This document shows, one piece after another, positions 32,972-43,600 of a stretch of 64,000 nt of DNA. The notes below the pieces were generated by a model. That model ran no database searches. It was not told the DNA's origin and was given only the letters and a program-made list of their open reading frames with translations. The stretch is from Phycisphaerales bacterium. GTDB taxonomy: Bacteria > Planctomycetota > Phycisphaerae > Phycisphaerales > SM1A02. Made by a program: the position numbers and the translations under genes. Numbering within the stretch: the first letter of the stretch is position 1; the number at the start of each line of letters is the position of its first letter. The stretch is taken from assembly GCA_030749435.1 (NCBI GenBank), contig JASMKH010000008.1:1-64000 (forward strand). The letters are read 5' to 3'.

Positions 32972-34788
32972 TGGTCCTTCGTTCCTGCGGCGGGTGAGGC
33001 CGCTTGGCGTTCCTGATCCGAGGTCCATGCACGTCCGGTGCCGAACGTCATCATCCAGGTGCCATCGGGACTGAACATCTGGGCTCGGTGGTTGCCATGG
33101 TCCAGAACGATGATCCGATCATGGTGATCCACGACGACCGCCGCCGGTCGCCAAAGTTGCCCATGCGCGGTGCCTCGCTCCCCCCACGACGCGAGTTCGG
33201 TGCCATCGATCGAGAATCGATGGCACCGGTGCGCTGCGCGGTCAACGACGACAACAGAGTCATCGGACAGTCTGGCCAGATCGACTGGATCCTCAAGCGA
33301 TGACAGGGCGATCGATCGTGCTTCGCTGGAGAGGCCGGGCCACGTGCCGTGAAGTTGAATGACCTTCTCGCGGGCATCGAGAACGGCAAACCGTGGACGC
33401 TGCCCAGTCTCGGAGGGCACCGCGACTGCGGCGACCGGATCGCGAAGCAGGTCCAATCCGATCGGCCTGTGTCTGCCCTCGCCACTCATGGTCCAGGCCT
33501 CCGCCCGGTTGCGATCAAGGAACACCAGCCCCTCCCCGGTCAACGCGAGATCACCCGGGCCGGCCTGTGGCAGCGGAGCAGAACGCGTGAGCGTGGCCAT
33601 GGTGGGGTCAAAGCGAGGTTGGTCCGGCGGTGGCGGCGTGAGGGTCCACTCGTGGATGCGGGCATTGGTCGCGTCGACGGCCCAGAGCCGCCCGGCCGCT
33701 GCGTCGATCGCCATCGCCGACAAGTTGCCGAGTTGCCCAGCCGCGGTGCCGGGCGTCCCGAAGGTACTGAGTCGTACCGGTGTCCGGCGATCGAGATCAA
33801 AGACGTGGATGGCTCGAAGTTCCGGCTCCCACGTGCAGAAGAACCTGCCGTCGGTTGCCGCGACCGGCCCAAAGTGCGACTGGACGCCGGGCGGCATCTG
33901 AGCGGGGGACTCGATGGCTGCGCCGGTCGTACCGAATCGCTGAATCCGTTCTTCAAACGGCTCCGCGACGACGATGTCGCCGTTCTGAAGGATCGCCACA
34001 TCGGCCGGATAGTGGACGCGACCCTCGCCCTGCCTCGGAACGAAGGAGTGCATGCCCCATGACTCGATCGCGGCACCGGTCGTTGCATCAAGAACCTGAA
34101 CCCGATGATTCAGCCGGTCCGTGACGAGAATGTGCCCATCGGATGCATCGATGCCACTGGGCTCCATGAACTGTCCTGGGAAGTTGCCCCACGTCCCGAT
34201 GCGGTGAATCACCTCTCCACTCGGTGAGAAACAGAGCACCCGGTGGTTGTGTGTGTCGGCAACCCAGATTCGATTGTGCGCATCGATGGCGATCCCCTCC
34301 GGCTGCCGCATTGGATCGCCGGGCGCCCCATCGATGGATCCCAGATAGGAGCCGCCGTGTTGGTAGAGCTGCACACGGTCATTGCCGGTATCCGCGACAG
34401 CGGCGAACTTCGCGCCTACGGCCACGTCATGGGGCGACACCATGCGATACCCCTCCGTCCCGCGTCCGCCAAACCCACCGAGCATCGCGCCGTCCGAAGT
34501 GAAATACATGACGCGGTGATTGCCGGTGTCTGCGACGAAGATGCGGCCGTCGCCGCTTTGGGTCAAACCTCGTGGCTGGTGCAGGGTTCGGGAAAGGTCG
34601 AGCGTCGTGGCCGACTCGCCGGAGCCGAGACGCACGACTCCGGAGTCGCCATTGAGCGTGGCGACGCGGCCGTCAGACAGGGCGGCGACCGCGCAGACAC
34701 CGCCGAGATCCGGTTCTGTAGCGATCCAGCGATCCATGTCGGCCAAGAGCATGAACGCGATGGCGACCAGCGCAGATGGCATTGGCAT
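32968..34788 (-). CDS. Exported NHL-repeat beta-propeller protein
   Basis: The product has 606 residues from ATG 34788 (MPMPSALVAIAFMLLADMD, signal peptide or anchor); the frame upstream is open but unlikely. At least eight NHL units are visible, with the pattern P-x-G-I/L-A-I-D ... I-W-V-A-D-T-x-N-H-R-V. Examples are GRIFVADTGNHRVMYF, NRIWVADTHNHRVLCFS, GHILVTDRLNHRVQVLD and RIIVLDHGNHRAQMF, giving probably two propellers. NHL propellers bind ligands or proteins; no catalytic residues are evident. The stop overlaps the YtkA-like lipoprotein start. Confidence 0.85.
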   Translation of the reverse strand: MPMPSALVAIAFMLLADMDRWIATEPDLGGVCAVAALSDGRVATLNGDSGVVRLGSGESATTLDLSRTLHQPRGLTQSGDGRIFVADTGNHRVMYFTSDGAMLGGFGGRGTEGYRMVSPHDVAVGAKFAAVADTGNDRVQLYQHGGSYLGSIDGAPGDPMRQPEGIAIDAHNRIWVADTHNHRVLCFSPSGEVIHRIGTWGNFPGQFMEPSGIDASDGHILVTDRLNHRVQVLDATTGAAIESWGMHSFVPRQGEGRVHYPADVAILQNGDIVVAEPFEERIQRFGTTGAAIESPAQMPPGVQSHFGPVAATDGRFFCTWEPELRAIHVFDLDRRTPVRLSTFGTPGTAAGQLGNLSAMAIDAAAGRLWAVDATNARIHEWTLTPPPPDQPRFDPTMATLTRSAPLPQAGPGDLALTGEGLVFLDRNRAEAWTMSGEGRHRPIGLDLLRDPVAAVAVPSETGQRPRFAVLDAREKVIQLHGTWPGLSSEARSIALSSLEDPVDLARLSDDSVVVVDRAAHRCHRFSIDGTELASWGERGTAHGQLWRPAAVVVDHHDRIIVLDHGNHRAQMFSPDGTWMMTFGTGRAWTSDQERQAASPAAGTKDQ

Positions 34789-34823
34789 CCGAGCAGGATA
34801 ACTGCGGCGGGCTGCCCGGGGAG

Positions 34824-35135
34824 TCAGTCGAGCGGACGTGATTCGACGGTGAACCCGAGCGACTCGATGCTTGACGTGACCGTGTTCAAGTCGGTATCGG
34901 GGGCGAGCCACAGGATGACCTCTGCGTCCGACGCGGAGGGTGCGACCGCGTTGACACCGTCAATCCCCATGACCTTCCGGCTGATGGCAGCTTCGCAACT
35001 GCTGCACTGCATGCCCTGCACCGGGATGACGAGGCGATCACCCGTTCGCGTCTGGGGACGTGTCGGGGGCGCTCCGTCGCAGCCAATCAAGAACGGCACA
35101 ACAGTGATCAACGAACGCAACATGCGGCGGGTCAT
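34824..35135 (-). CDS. Lipoprotein with a heavy-metal-associated (HMA) domain
   Basis: The product has 103 residues from ATG 35135 (MTRRMLRSLITVVPFLIGC), giving a lipobox FLIGC with Cys19. The mature chain is a single HMA fold with VIPVQGMQCSSCEAAISRKV, the M-x-C-x-x-C metal site, then a typical VTSSIESLGFTV C-terminus. HMA domains carry Cu(I) or Zn(II). As a lipoprotein it would bind metal outside the cytoplasm, unlike the usual cytosolic CopZ. It lies between DUF1501 and NHL genes in the run headed by copA. Confidence 0.85.
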   Translation of the reverse strand: MTRRMLRSLITVVPFLIGCDGAPPTRPQTRTGDRLVIPVQGMQCSSCEAAISRKVMGIDGVNAVAPSASDAEVILWLAPDTDLNTVTSSIESLGFTVESRPLD

Positions 35136-35199
35136 GCCCGGACTGCTCAGAACTGCACCGAGCCCGCGCCGATCAACCGCTCGCATGGGTCAGCCTCCT

Positions 35200-36474
35200 C
35201 TACGCCCTGAGCACCGGCGCGGGCGTCCATCGCTTGCGGAGGATGGCGTCCGGGTCAGCGCCCATCCAGTTCTTGAGTACCGCCGCGTACACCTGACGAA
35301 AATCGGCCGTGAACTTGAGATCGCCGTCATCGAGATTGGTCATGCTCGGATGCGTGCCGAGCACGCCCGGCTTGACCATCGGTCCGACGAGGTACATTGG
35401 CGCGGCGGTGCCGTGATCCGTGCCACCCGAAGCGTTTTCTCCGACGCGGCGACCGAACTCCGAAAACACCATCGTCAGGACCCGCCCATCGTTTCCCTGC
35501 GCCTTGAGTTCCTTATTGAATGCGAGCAGCGAGTTGCCGACCTGCCTGAGGAGGCGTTGGTGTGAGCCCTCCTGATTCGCATGCGTGTCGAATCCGCCGA
35601 GCGTGACGTAGTAGACGCGGGTGGGCATGTCGGCTCGGATCATGCCTGCCACCATTTTGAGTTGATCAGACAGGTCACCACCCGGCCACGTCGCGAGCGG
35701 CGTGAGTGCTGCGGCTCGTCGCACCTGATCCGAAGACACCATGGCGTCCATGGCGGTGCGTTTGAGAAAGGTGAGGTTCGTGTCCGGCGCACTCGGATCC
35801 GGGGCCGCCATGGACCGCCATGTGGACTCGACATCACCACCGAGGTCGCCTCCCATCCAGCGATAGAGTTCCGGCATTTCGAAACTGACTGGCAGCGATC
35901 GATCGCCCTGCATGGCGAGGGGGGCTGTGTTTCCCAGCGCGATGGCCGCGCCAGCTTTCGGTGTGCCCGGGCAGGTGTTGTCGAAGTACCGGCCGATCCA
36001 CCCGTTGTCGCGGCCGCTTGTGTCCGCTGTATGCCAGATGTCCATTGAGGAGAAGTGCGAGCGGTTGGGATTGGGGTAGCCGATGCCCTGCACGATGGTC
36101 CCGACCCCCTCGTCAAGCAATTCCCGCATTCCGCTGAATGCAGGGTGCAGCCCGAGACCGTCGACGCCGGGAATGGCGATGGCCGCATCACTGCCCTTGC
36201 CCGGGCTGGCAATCGCGAGTTGAGGCCGCTTTCGGTAGTACTCGGCTTCTCCGTATGGCACGACCGTGTTGAGCCCGTCGTTGCCACCGCCAAGTTGCAC
36301 GACAACAAGCACGCGTTCCTGCGGCACGCCAGCCAGCGAGGTCAGCAGCGAGTGGGACGGCAGCGACATCGCCTGGCTCGCCTCTTGAATGAAGAGTGGG
36401 GCCGTCGAGGCGAGGCTTGCCAGCGTGGTCCCTCGTTTGAGAAAGTTCCGTCGTGTCCAGGCTGTGTCCATCAT
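35200..36474 (-). CDS. DUF1501 protein with twin-arginine signal
   Basis: The product has 424 residues. The N-terminus TRRNFLKRGTTLASLAS fits a Tat signal, so a folded, possibly cofactor-bearing protein is exported. DUF1501 features include LVVVQLGGGNDGLNTVVPYG near residues 54-73, YVTLGGFDTHANQEGSHQRL near 284-303 and VLTMVFSEFGRRVGENASGG near 328-347. The family belongs to the alkaline-phosphatase/sulfatase-like fold and is abundant in planctomycetes, paired with DUF1800; activity is unproven. It lies 34 bases after the DUF1800 gene. Confidence 0.92.
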   Translation of the reverse strand: MMDTAWTRRNFLKRGTTLASLASTAPLFIQEASQAMSLPSHSLLTSLAGVPQERVLVVVQLGGGNDGLNTVVPYGEAEYYRKRPQLAIASPGKGSDAAIAIPGVDGLGLHPAFSGMRELLDEGVGTIVQGIGYPNPNRSHFSSMDIWHTADTSGRDNGWIGRYFDNTCPGTPKAGAAIALGNTAPLAMQGDRSLPVSFEMPELYRWMGGDLGGDVESTWRSMAAPDPSAPDTNLTFLKRTAMDAMVSSDQVRRAAALTPLATWPGGDLSDQLKMVAGMIRADMPTRVYYVTLGGFDTHANQEGSHQRLLRQVGNSLLAFNKELKAQGNDGRVLTMVFSEFGRRVGENASGGTDHGTAAPMYLVGPMVKPGVLGTHPSMTNLDDGDLKFTADFRQVYAAVLKNWMGADPDAILRKRWTPAPVLRA

Positions 36475-36508
36475 GGTTCGATTCCAGAGTTGATGCGTTT
36501 GGATCGCA

Positions 36509-37999
36509 TCAGCAGAGTTGGTATTCCGGTGCCGCCGTCATGAGCGAGAGAAGATGCGTCAACGTCTCGTTGTCCAACGAGTCGCGGTTCCGGGCAAATG
36601 CGATCCACCGCTCGAGGCTTCCGTCGGTCGGCGGGCTTCCGAGCAGCAGCCGTGAGAGATAGGTGACGACATCCACCACTTCGTCGCGATCTGCAAGCCC
36701 CCGAAGGTGCGCCACGAGGGGCTCGGCACTCCACCCGCCCCGAGAGGCCTCCCAGGCGCGGGAGGCAGGGTCCCGACCGGTCATCAGATAGACCAGCGTG
36801 TTCTCTCGGACGAACAGCGTCGACGTATTGATCCACTTGCGGCCTGCTTCCCAGCCCTTGACGCTCGGGGGCTGGAAGAGTTCCTGTCCCATGACACCGC
36901 AGGCCTGATTGAGGCGATTGATGTTGCGGGCCGGGGTGCCCAGCGATCGGATGGCCTGAACGGTCAGTTGGACGGGGCTCTTGATCAGGGTCCTGCGATG
37001 GCGATCGTCGTAGAACCAACTCGAGCAGAGCAACTCTCGAAGCATCGGGCGGACCTCCCATGACCTGCTTCGGAAGGTGCGACCCATGCGGCTGACGGCC
37101 CGCTTCGTGTCTGAGTCGACATCGATGGCATCGTTCACGAAGAAACGGTGGATCTTCCACGGCACGAACCATGAAATGGCGGGGCGTTGGAAGATGAGTT
37201 CGACGAAGTCGTCGCCATCGAACTGGCCGCTGCGACCGAAGAGCCGCTTGCCACTCGAGTCGTGGTTGCGTTGGTTGAATGCGAATGTGTCATCGCGATA
37301 GGTCATCCCCGTCAACGCGCGGGCGCCCTCCTTGATGTCATCTTCGGTGTACCCGGCGCCCTCGCCGAGCGTGAAGAGCTCCATGAGTTCTCGGGCGAGG
37401 TTTTCGTTCGGCGCCTTTCGGGTGTTCTGATTGTTGTTCAGGTACTTGATCATCGCCGGGTCGCGGATGATTCCGTGCACCAGATCGTCGCGGAAGTTGC
37501 CCCCGGCGTTCTGTCGCAGGAAGTTGTTCTGCAGCATCATGTGCCAACTGTCCTCGACCGCGCGGTACCCGGTGGCGAAGTGCCCGTGCCAGAACAGGGT
37601 CAATTTCTCCTGAAGCGGTCGGGGTGTTTCGATCAACCGCTCAAGCCACCACGACTGGATATCTCGCATCTGTCGGCGATCTTCCCGTTGCCGTGCCTGC
37701 CTGGCCTCCCTGAACTCCTCAAGTACAGCCTCGTCGCCGCTCCGGCGGGCTCGCTGTCGCTTCTCCCGCTGCGATCGTGTGAGCGGCGTCATGATGTCAC
37801 TTCTGAACTGGCTTCCATCGGTGCCGGGGTCGGGAACACGTTCCCACTCGAGCAGGGAGTCGACGGCGTCTTCGCAGCCCATGTCTGCGAGCGTCAGAAT
37901 CTGTTCTGGGGTTCCTCCAAAGCCTGCTCGAGCAAGGAGGTGTTCGGCTTCCGAATACCCAAAACGATTCTTCGGTAGCGGCGAGAGTGCGTGCGGCAT
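36509..37999 (-). CDS. DUF1800 protein
   Basis: The product has 496 residues. Typical DUF1800 landmarks: AEHLLARAGFGGTPEQI near residues 18-34, LTLFWHGHFATGYR near 136-149, LARELMELFTLGEGAGYTE near 203-221, EGARALTGMTYRD, and RPISWFVPWKIHRFFV-like text near 272. There is no clear signal peptide. DUF1800 and DUF1501 are nearly always encoded together and are thought to form an exported complex, role unknown. Upstream gap to copA is 59 bases on the same strand. Confidence 0.92.
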   Translation of the reverse strand: MPHALSPLPKNRFGYSEAEHLLARAGFGGTPEQILTLADMGCEDAVDSLLEWERVPDPGTDGSQFRSDIMTPLTRSQREKRQRARRSGDEAVLEEFREARQARQREDRRQMRDIQSWWLERLIETPRPLQEKLTLFWHGHFATGYRAVEDSWHMMLQNNFLRQNAGGNFRDDLVHGIIRDPAMIKYLNNNQNTRKAPNENLARELMELFTLGEGAGYTEDDIKEGARALTGMTYRDDTFAFNQRNHDSSGKRLFGRSGQFDGDDFVELIFQRPAISWFVPWKIHRFFVNDAIDVDSDTKRAVSRMGRTFRSRSWEVRPMLRELLCSSWFYDDRHRRTLIKSPVQLTVQAIRSLGTPARNINRLNQACGVMGQELFQPPSVKGWEAGRKWINTSTLFVRENTLVYLMTGRDPASRAWEASRGGWSAEPLVAHLRGLADRDEVVDVVTYLSRLLLGSPPTDGSLERWIAFARNRDSLDNETLTHLLSLMTAAPEYQLC

Positions 38000-38058
38000 C
38001 GGACGGACTCCTGAATGTGGTCAGTCGAGTCTACGGCAAGAAGGCCCGCGGCATCCCC

Positions 38059-40254
38059 TCAACCGTGCGGAGTCTGAAACGGCTTCATGCTGCGAAGGCC
38101 CCTCCCGAGGCGAACGGCATTGCCCACGACCGTGATATCGCTCAGTGCCATTGCGGCAGCGGCAATCAACGGTCCCCAAGGCCCGAGCAGGCCGAATGCA
38201 GCCACGGGAATCATGATCGTGTTGTAGAAGAACGCGAAGAACAGATTCTGGTGGATCGTTCGGAGCGTCCGACGGGCGATCACGATCAACATCGGCACGG
38301 CGGATGGTCGGTGCGCGGGAATGACGACGTCCGCAGCGTCGATGGCGACGTTTGTACCGGATCCGACGGCGACACCGACGGTCGCGGTGGCAAGGGCTGC
38401 GGCGTCATTGATTCCGTCGCCGACCATCAGGACTCGCTCGGTGGCGTCCCGGATGGCTGCGGCTTTCTCCTCCGGCGTGACGCCCGCACGGACCTGAGCG
38501 GGGTCCATGCCGATCTGCGTCGCGATCGCTTCGGCCGACTCCTGTCGATCACCGGAGAGCATCTCGACACCCAGCCCAAGCGAGTTGATCGCCGAGATGG
38601 CGGTCGCGGCGTCCGAGAGCGGCTTGTCTCGAACATCGATGCGGCCGATCAGCGCACCGTCCGCGAATACGGCGCAGGCAGCTTCCTCGTCCCGCCGGAC
38701 CACGACTTCGCGACCTTCGACCGTGGCGCTCACGCCGCTGCCGGGGACTGCGATGAAGCCGTCGGCGGGGGGAGTCGGGAGGCCTCGAGCCGCCACCACT
38801 TCGCCGATTGCTCGCGCCACCGGGTGCTCGCTGCCGTGCTCAGCGGCGGCGGCGAGACGCAGGAGTGCGGCCTCGTCGTGCCCTGGGGCCGGTTCGATCG
38901 ATACGACCACAGGGCGGCCTTCGGTCAGGGTGCCCGTCTTGTCGAAAATGACTCGCTGCACGCTCCCGGCGCGTTCCAGTGCCGCCGCGGACTTGATGAG
39001 GATCCCCCGACGGCCTGCTTCGCCGGTGCCAACCATGACGGCCATCGGAGTGGCCAGACCAAGGGCACACGGGCATGAGATGATGAGGACGGTGACCGCG
39101 GCGATGACGCCGGTGAAGAACGGCGCCCAGTCGCCGGAGATGCCAGCGAGGATCGACCAGCCGGTGATCGTCAGGAGGGCGACCAGCAGGACGGCGGGTA
39201 CGAAGATCGAACTGACCCTGTCGGCAACCCGTTGAATGGATGCCCTGCTGCTCAGCGTGTCGGAGACGAGCCTGGCAATTCTCGCAATGGTGGAGTCCTG
39301 ACCGCCGGACTCCGCCTTGACCACGAGTCGACCGAGCGTGTTGGCCGATCCCGATACGACCGGGTCGCCGGAACGCTTGAGTGTCGGAATGGGCTCGCCG
39401 GTAATCAGTGACTCGTCGACCTCGGACTCGCCGTCGACCACCACGCCGTCCACCGGAATGCGGCCGCCAGGCTTGATCAGAAGGTGATCTCCGGGCACGA
39501 CCTCGGAGAGTGGTATCGACTGCGCCTCGCCTGCGGCATTCAATCGCTCGGCCGAGTCGGGCTGCAATTCGAGCAGGCCTCGGATTGCGGATCCAGCCCG
39601 GGCCGACGATCGGGCCTCAAGCCAGTGCCCGAGGCTGATGAGCCCGAGCAGGGCCGCAGCTTCGGTGAAGTAACTCGGCTGACCGTGCTCGACTCCGACG
39701 CGTTCGAGCACAAAGAGCACCAGGGAGTAGAGCCACGCAGTGCCAGCACCGATGGAGATCAGGGTGTCCATGTTGGTGCCGCCCCGGCGAAGGGCAGACC
39801 AGGCGGATCGGAAGAACCCCGGCCCGACGATGAGGATCACAGCGGTCGCGAGGATGCCGAGCGCCCACGGAATCCATGGCCCCGCGATGCCGAGCGGGTG
39901 GGCCGCCCAGTGCAGCACCGCCATTGGAATCCAGATGCCGATGCCGACGAGCGCCCTGCCCCGCCACTGCCGCTCATTCTGCACGGCCCGCCGTTCGATC
40001 TGCTCCTGCATCTCTGCTGCCGACTCGCGGGCTCCCTCCACGACTGTGGTGGGATATCCCGCCGCGGTCACCAGGCGGGCCGCCTCGACCGGGTCAATGT
40101 GCCCCTTGACGATCGCTCGGCCCGTTTGCACGCTGACACTCGCTTCCTGCACCTGAGAGTGGGCGAGCAGGGCACTTCTGGCCGTTTCCACGCAACTGGC
40201 GCAGTGGATGTCTTCGACCTGAAGTTGGATGGTCTGCGGGTCCTTTGGGGCCAT
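38059..40254 (-). CDS. copA: Copper-exporting P1B-type ATPase
   Basis: The product has 731 residues. One N-terminal HMA domain has DIHCASC (residues 14-20). Eight membrane helices follow, with the metal-selective CPC in ISCPCALGLATPMAV (near 393). A-domain TGEP, phosphorylation site DKTGTLTEG (Asp near 438), HP region EHGSEHPVARAIGE and hinge GDGINDAAALATA near 619. It pumps Cu(I) from the cytoplasm using ATP. The single CPC and one HMA favour copper over zinc/cadmium. First gene of a long minus-strand run; divergent from a small plus-strand gene. Confidence 0.94.
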   Translation of the reverse strand: MAPKDPQTIQLQVEDIHCASCVETARSALLAHSQVQEASVSVQTGRAIVKGHIDPVEAARLVTAAGYPTTVVEGARESAAEMQEQIERRAVQNERQWRGRALVGIGIWIPMAVLHWAAHPLGIAGPWIPWALGILATAVILIVGPGFFRSAWSALRRGGTNMDTLISIGAGTAWLYSLVLFVLERVGVEHGQPSYFTEAAALLGLISLGHWLEARSSARAGSAIRGLLELQPDSAERLNAAGEAQSIPLSEVVPGDHLLIKPGGRIPVDGVVVDGESEVDESLITGEPIPTLKRSGDPVVSGSANTLGRLVVKAESGGQDSTIARIARLVSDTLSSRASIQRVADRVSSIFVPAVLLVALLTITGWSILAGISGDWAPFFTGVIAAVTVLIISCPCALGLATPMAVMVGTGEAGRRGILIKSAAALERAGSVQRVIFDKTGTLTEGRPVVVSIEPAPGHDEAALLRLAAAAEHGSEHPVARAIGEVVAARGLPTPPADGFIAVPGSGVSATVEGREVVVRRDEEAACAVFADGALIGRIDVRDKPLSDAATAISAINSLGLGVEMLSGDRQESAEAIATQIGMDPAQVRAGVTPEEKAAAIRDATERVLMVGDGINDAAALATATVGVAVGSGTNVAIDAADVVIPAHRPSAVPMLIVIARRTLRTIHQNLFFAFFYNTIMIPVAAFGLLGPWGPLIAAAAMALSDITVVGNAVRLGRGLRSMKPFQTPHG

Positions 40255-40277
40255 TGGGCCGGTAGACTACTCTGCTG

Positions 40278-40565
40278 ATGATCCCCCCGCGACGACCCAT
40301 CATGGTTTCGCTCATGCCGGTGCTTGCGGTGTTGTGCGTACTGCTTGGTGACCCCAACAGTGAGCCGACCAGGCCAGTGGGGACCACCGAGTACTCCGCG
40401 ATGGTCGTCGCCATGAGCGAGATGGCCGAGCCGGAGACGATGGCGTGTGCCCAGACGGGCTTGCCTGTCGGGGCGATGCCGGCCCCCGGGGCTGGTCGAC
40501 TGCGTGTGCGAGAGGCCGATCGGCTTGGGCCCGCCCGGCTGCATCTGCCGCCGCCGTGTGCGTGA
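40278..40565 (+). CDS. Possible small exported protein (95 residues)
   Basis: The frame starts at ATG 40278, 23 bases from the divergent copA start. It encodes a basic N-terminus, a hydrophobic stretch (SLMPVLAVLCVLLG, residues 11-24) like a signal peptide, and then an unstructured Met-, Glu- and Pro-rich part (YSAMVVAMSEMAEPETMACA). The methionine content and copA proximity could suggest metal binding, but this is weak. No ribosome site is obvious. It precedes secA by 72 bases. A chance frame is not excluded. Confidence 0.35.
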   Translation: MIPPRRPIMVSLMPVLAVLCVLLGDPNSEPTRPVGTTEYSAMVVAMSEMAEPETMACAQTGLPVGAMPAPGAGRLRVREADRLGPARLHLPPPCA

Positions 40566-40637
40566 CTCAGGCCCCTCGACGGTCTCGAAACGGCACACTC
40601 CAATCAACCAACCCAGTTCCCTTCAGGATGAATCCCA

Positions 40638-43600
40638 ATGGCTATTCCCGTTGTCTCGACGTTCGCGAAGAAGGTCTTCGGCACTCGAAACGAACGACTC
40701 GTCAAGCGATATCTCACCATTGTCGACCGCGTGTCGGCGCTGGAATCGGAGATGCGTCAACTCGATGACCAGGCGCTTCGCGCGAAAACAGACGAGTTCC
40801 GAAAGCGATTCCAGGCGGGCGAGAAGACGTCTGATCTGCAACCCGAAGCCTTCGCGGTCGCTCGCGAGGCGATGGACCGTGCTGTTGGCATTCGCAACAT
40901 CTTCGATCCGGCCTCCGAGTTCGACCCGTCTCTGTTGACCGGAGAGGTTCGTTCCCTCTACGACGAGACGAAGGCGGCGATGGAGGCTGCCGACCCCAAG
41001 CCACCGAACCAGACGCTGCTTGGCTGCACCGCCCCGGTGCCGGCGTGGGTATGGATGGACATCCCGCTGCCGATCTATGAAGCCGTACGAGCCATCTGGC
41101 CCGAGTCGCGTCCGCCGTTCAGGGCCAGGCCATTCGACGTGCAGATCATCGGCGGCATGGTGCTCCATGAAGGTCGCATCGCGGAGATGAAGACGGGCGA
41201 GGGCAAGACCATTGTGGCGCCGTTGTCCTGCTATCTCTCGGTGATCGAGGGGCAGCAGGTCCATCTGGTCACGGTCAACGAGTACCTGGTGCAGCGTGAC
41301 CGCGACTGGATGTTCCCCTTCTTCCATGCGATGGGCATGACGGCGGGCGCCATTCACCCGCAGCACCGCCAGCCGCCACAGCTCAAGCAGGCGATGTACC
41401 ACTGCGACGTTGTGTATGGCACGACGTCCGAGTTCGGGTTCGACTACCTGCGTGACAATATGAAGATGTCGGTTGGCGAGCAGGTTCAACGGCAGCGGCA
41501 GATCGCGATCGTCGACGAGGTTGACTCGACCCTCATCGACGAGGCCCGCACGCCGCTCATCATCAGCGGGCCGGCGCACGACTCTCAGCCCCGCTACGAC
41601 CTGGCCGATCGACTGGCGCGGCACCTTCTCTCCCGGCAGACGGAGTGGAATACCGCTGACGAGAAGGTGCAGAAGTGCCTCGTCGACATTTCCTCCTGTG
41701 AGGGCGACATCCGAAACGCTCGCGATCGTGCTGCCGTTCCGGCGATCCGGGAGAAGCTGGATGCCAGGAAGGCCGAGTTGCCGAAGCTGGAGACCGCTCG
41801 CGACCGCCACGTACGCTACTACGAGGTCGAACTCGACAAGAAGCGTGCGACGCTGACGCACGAGGGCATCGCCGAAGCGCAGAAGGAGTCAGGCCTCGGG
41901 TCCTTCTACGTCGGTGAGAACATCGACATGCCCCACCTGCTTGAACAGTCCATTCGCGCGCACAGCGTGTATCAGCGAGACCGTGACTACATCGTCGCAG
42001 CCGATGACCAGGGACAGCAGAGCGTGGTCATCGTCGATCAGAACACCGGCCGAAAGATGGTCGGTAGGCAGTGGTCTGACGGCCTTCATCAGGCGGTCGA
42101 GGCGAAGGAAGGCGTCCCCATCAAGGAGGAGACGCAAACCATGGCCACGATCACAATCCAGAACTTCTTCAAGTTGTACGACCGCCTCTCGGGCATGACC
42201 GGCACCGCGGACACCGAGGCGACCGAGTTCTACGAGATCTACAAGTTGGACGTGGTCGTGATTCCAACCAACGTGCCGGTGGTCCGTGGGGATCACAATG
42301 ATGTTGTGTTCCTCTCGGTGAAGGACAAGTACGACGCCATCATCGACGAGGTCGCTCGTTTTCACGACATCGGACGGCCGGTTCTGGTCGGTACCACGAG
42401 CGTCGAGAACTCAAAGGACGTGTCCGAGAGCCTCAAGAAGCGCCACGGCATCAAGCATGAAGTGTTGAACGCCGAGCAGCATGAGCGTGAGAGCGAGATC
42501 GTCAGGCACGCTGGCGAACTTGGTGCCGTGATGATCGCCACGAATATGGCCGGTCGTGGCACCGACATCAAACTGCAGCCATTCACGACCGAGACGTTGC
42601 TGGATCATTGGAAGCGGCGGGATATCTGCCCGGCGGACGTGAGTGCGGACATGCCCGAGGCGGGAATCATCACCAGATGCTGGCGGCACGTGGCGCCCCG
42701 TGAGACGGGCTTGCCGCGAAAGCAGATTGAGGCCATGTCGGACGATGAAGTGAAGCGGGCGCTCCTTGAGTGCTGGTACGAGGCGCACTGCTACGGCAAG
42801 GAGTCCAAGGCCAAGTCTTTGACCGACGAGCAACTCATGCGTGCCCTCGACGAGAGTGGTGCCTGTGTGCTGCATCGCCTCCGACTGTTTGAGAACTCGG
42901 AGGATCTGGGCGGATTGCACGTGGTCGGCACCGAGCGGCATGAGTCGCGGCGGATCGACAATCAGCTTCGAGGGCGATCCGGGCGTCAGGGCGACAACGG
43001 TTCATCACGTTTCTTTCTGAGTCTGGAAGATCCGCTGATGAAGATGTTCGCCGGTCCCACCACGCTCAAACTGTTGAGCCGTCTGGGCATGAAGGAAGGT
43101 GACGCGATCGAGCACCCGATGCTCAGCAAGGCCGTCGGGCGTGCCCAACGCAAGGTTGAGGAACGCAACTTCCTGATCCGCAAGAACATTCTTGAGTACG
43201 ACGAGGTCATGGACCACCAGCGGCATGAGTTCTACGGTACGCGGCAGCAGATTCTTGAGGGCCGCGACATCAAGGATCTCATCTTCGGTCAGTTGGAGCG
43301 TGCTGCGTCCGACGCAGCCTGGCGGTACCTCGACCCGCTGTATCCGGCGACTTGCATCGCCGAGTGGGTCCGCGAGCACATGTCGGTCACGGTGGAGCCG
43401 TCCCGACTGAAGACGGAGGACCGTGAAGATCTGCATGAGGGCATCCAGCGGATGGCCCACGAGGAAGCCATGTCCATCATTCGAGTCTCGCTCGGCGAGT
43501 TCCTGAGTGAGGACATCGATCTGGGAAGCGGCGAGGGTGTCCAGCGAGATGCGTCGATCGACGACTACCAGGGGCTGGCGGACTGGATGAATGGGCACTT

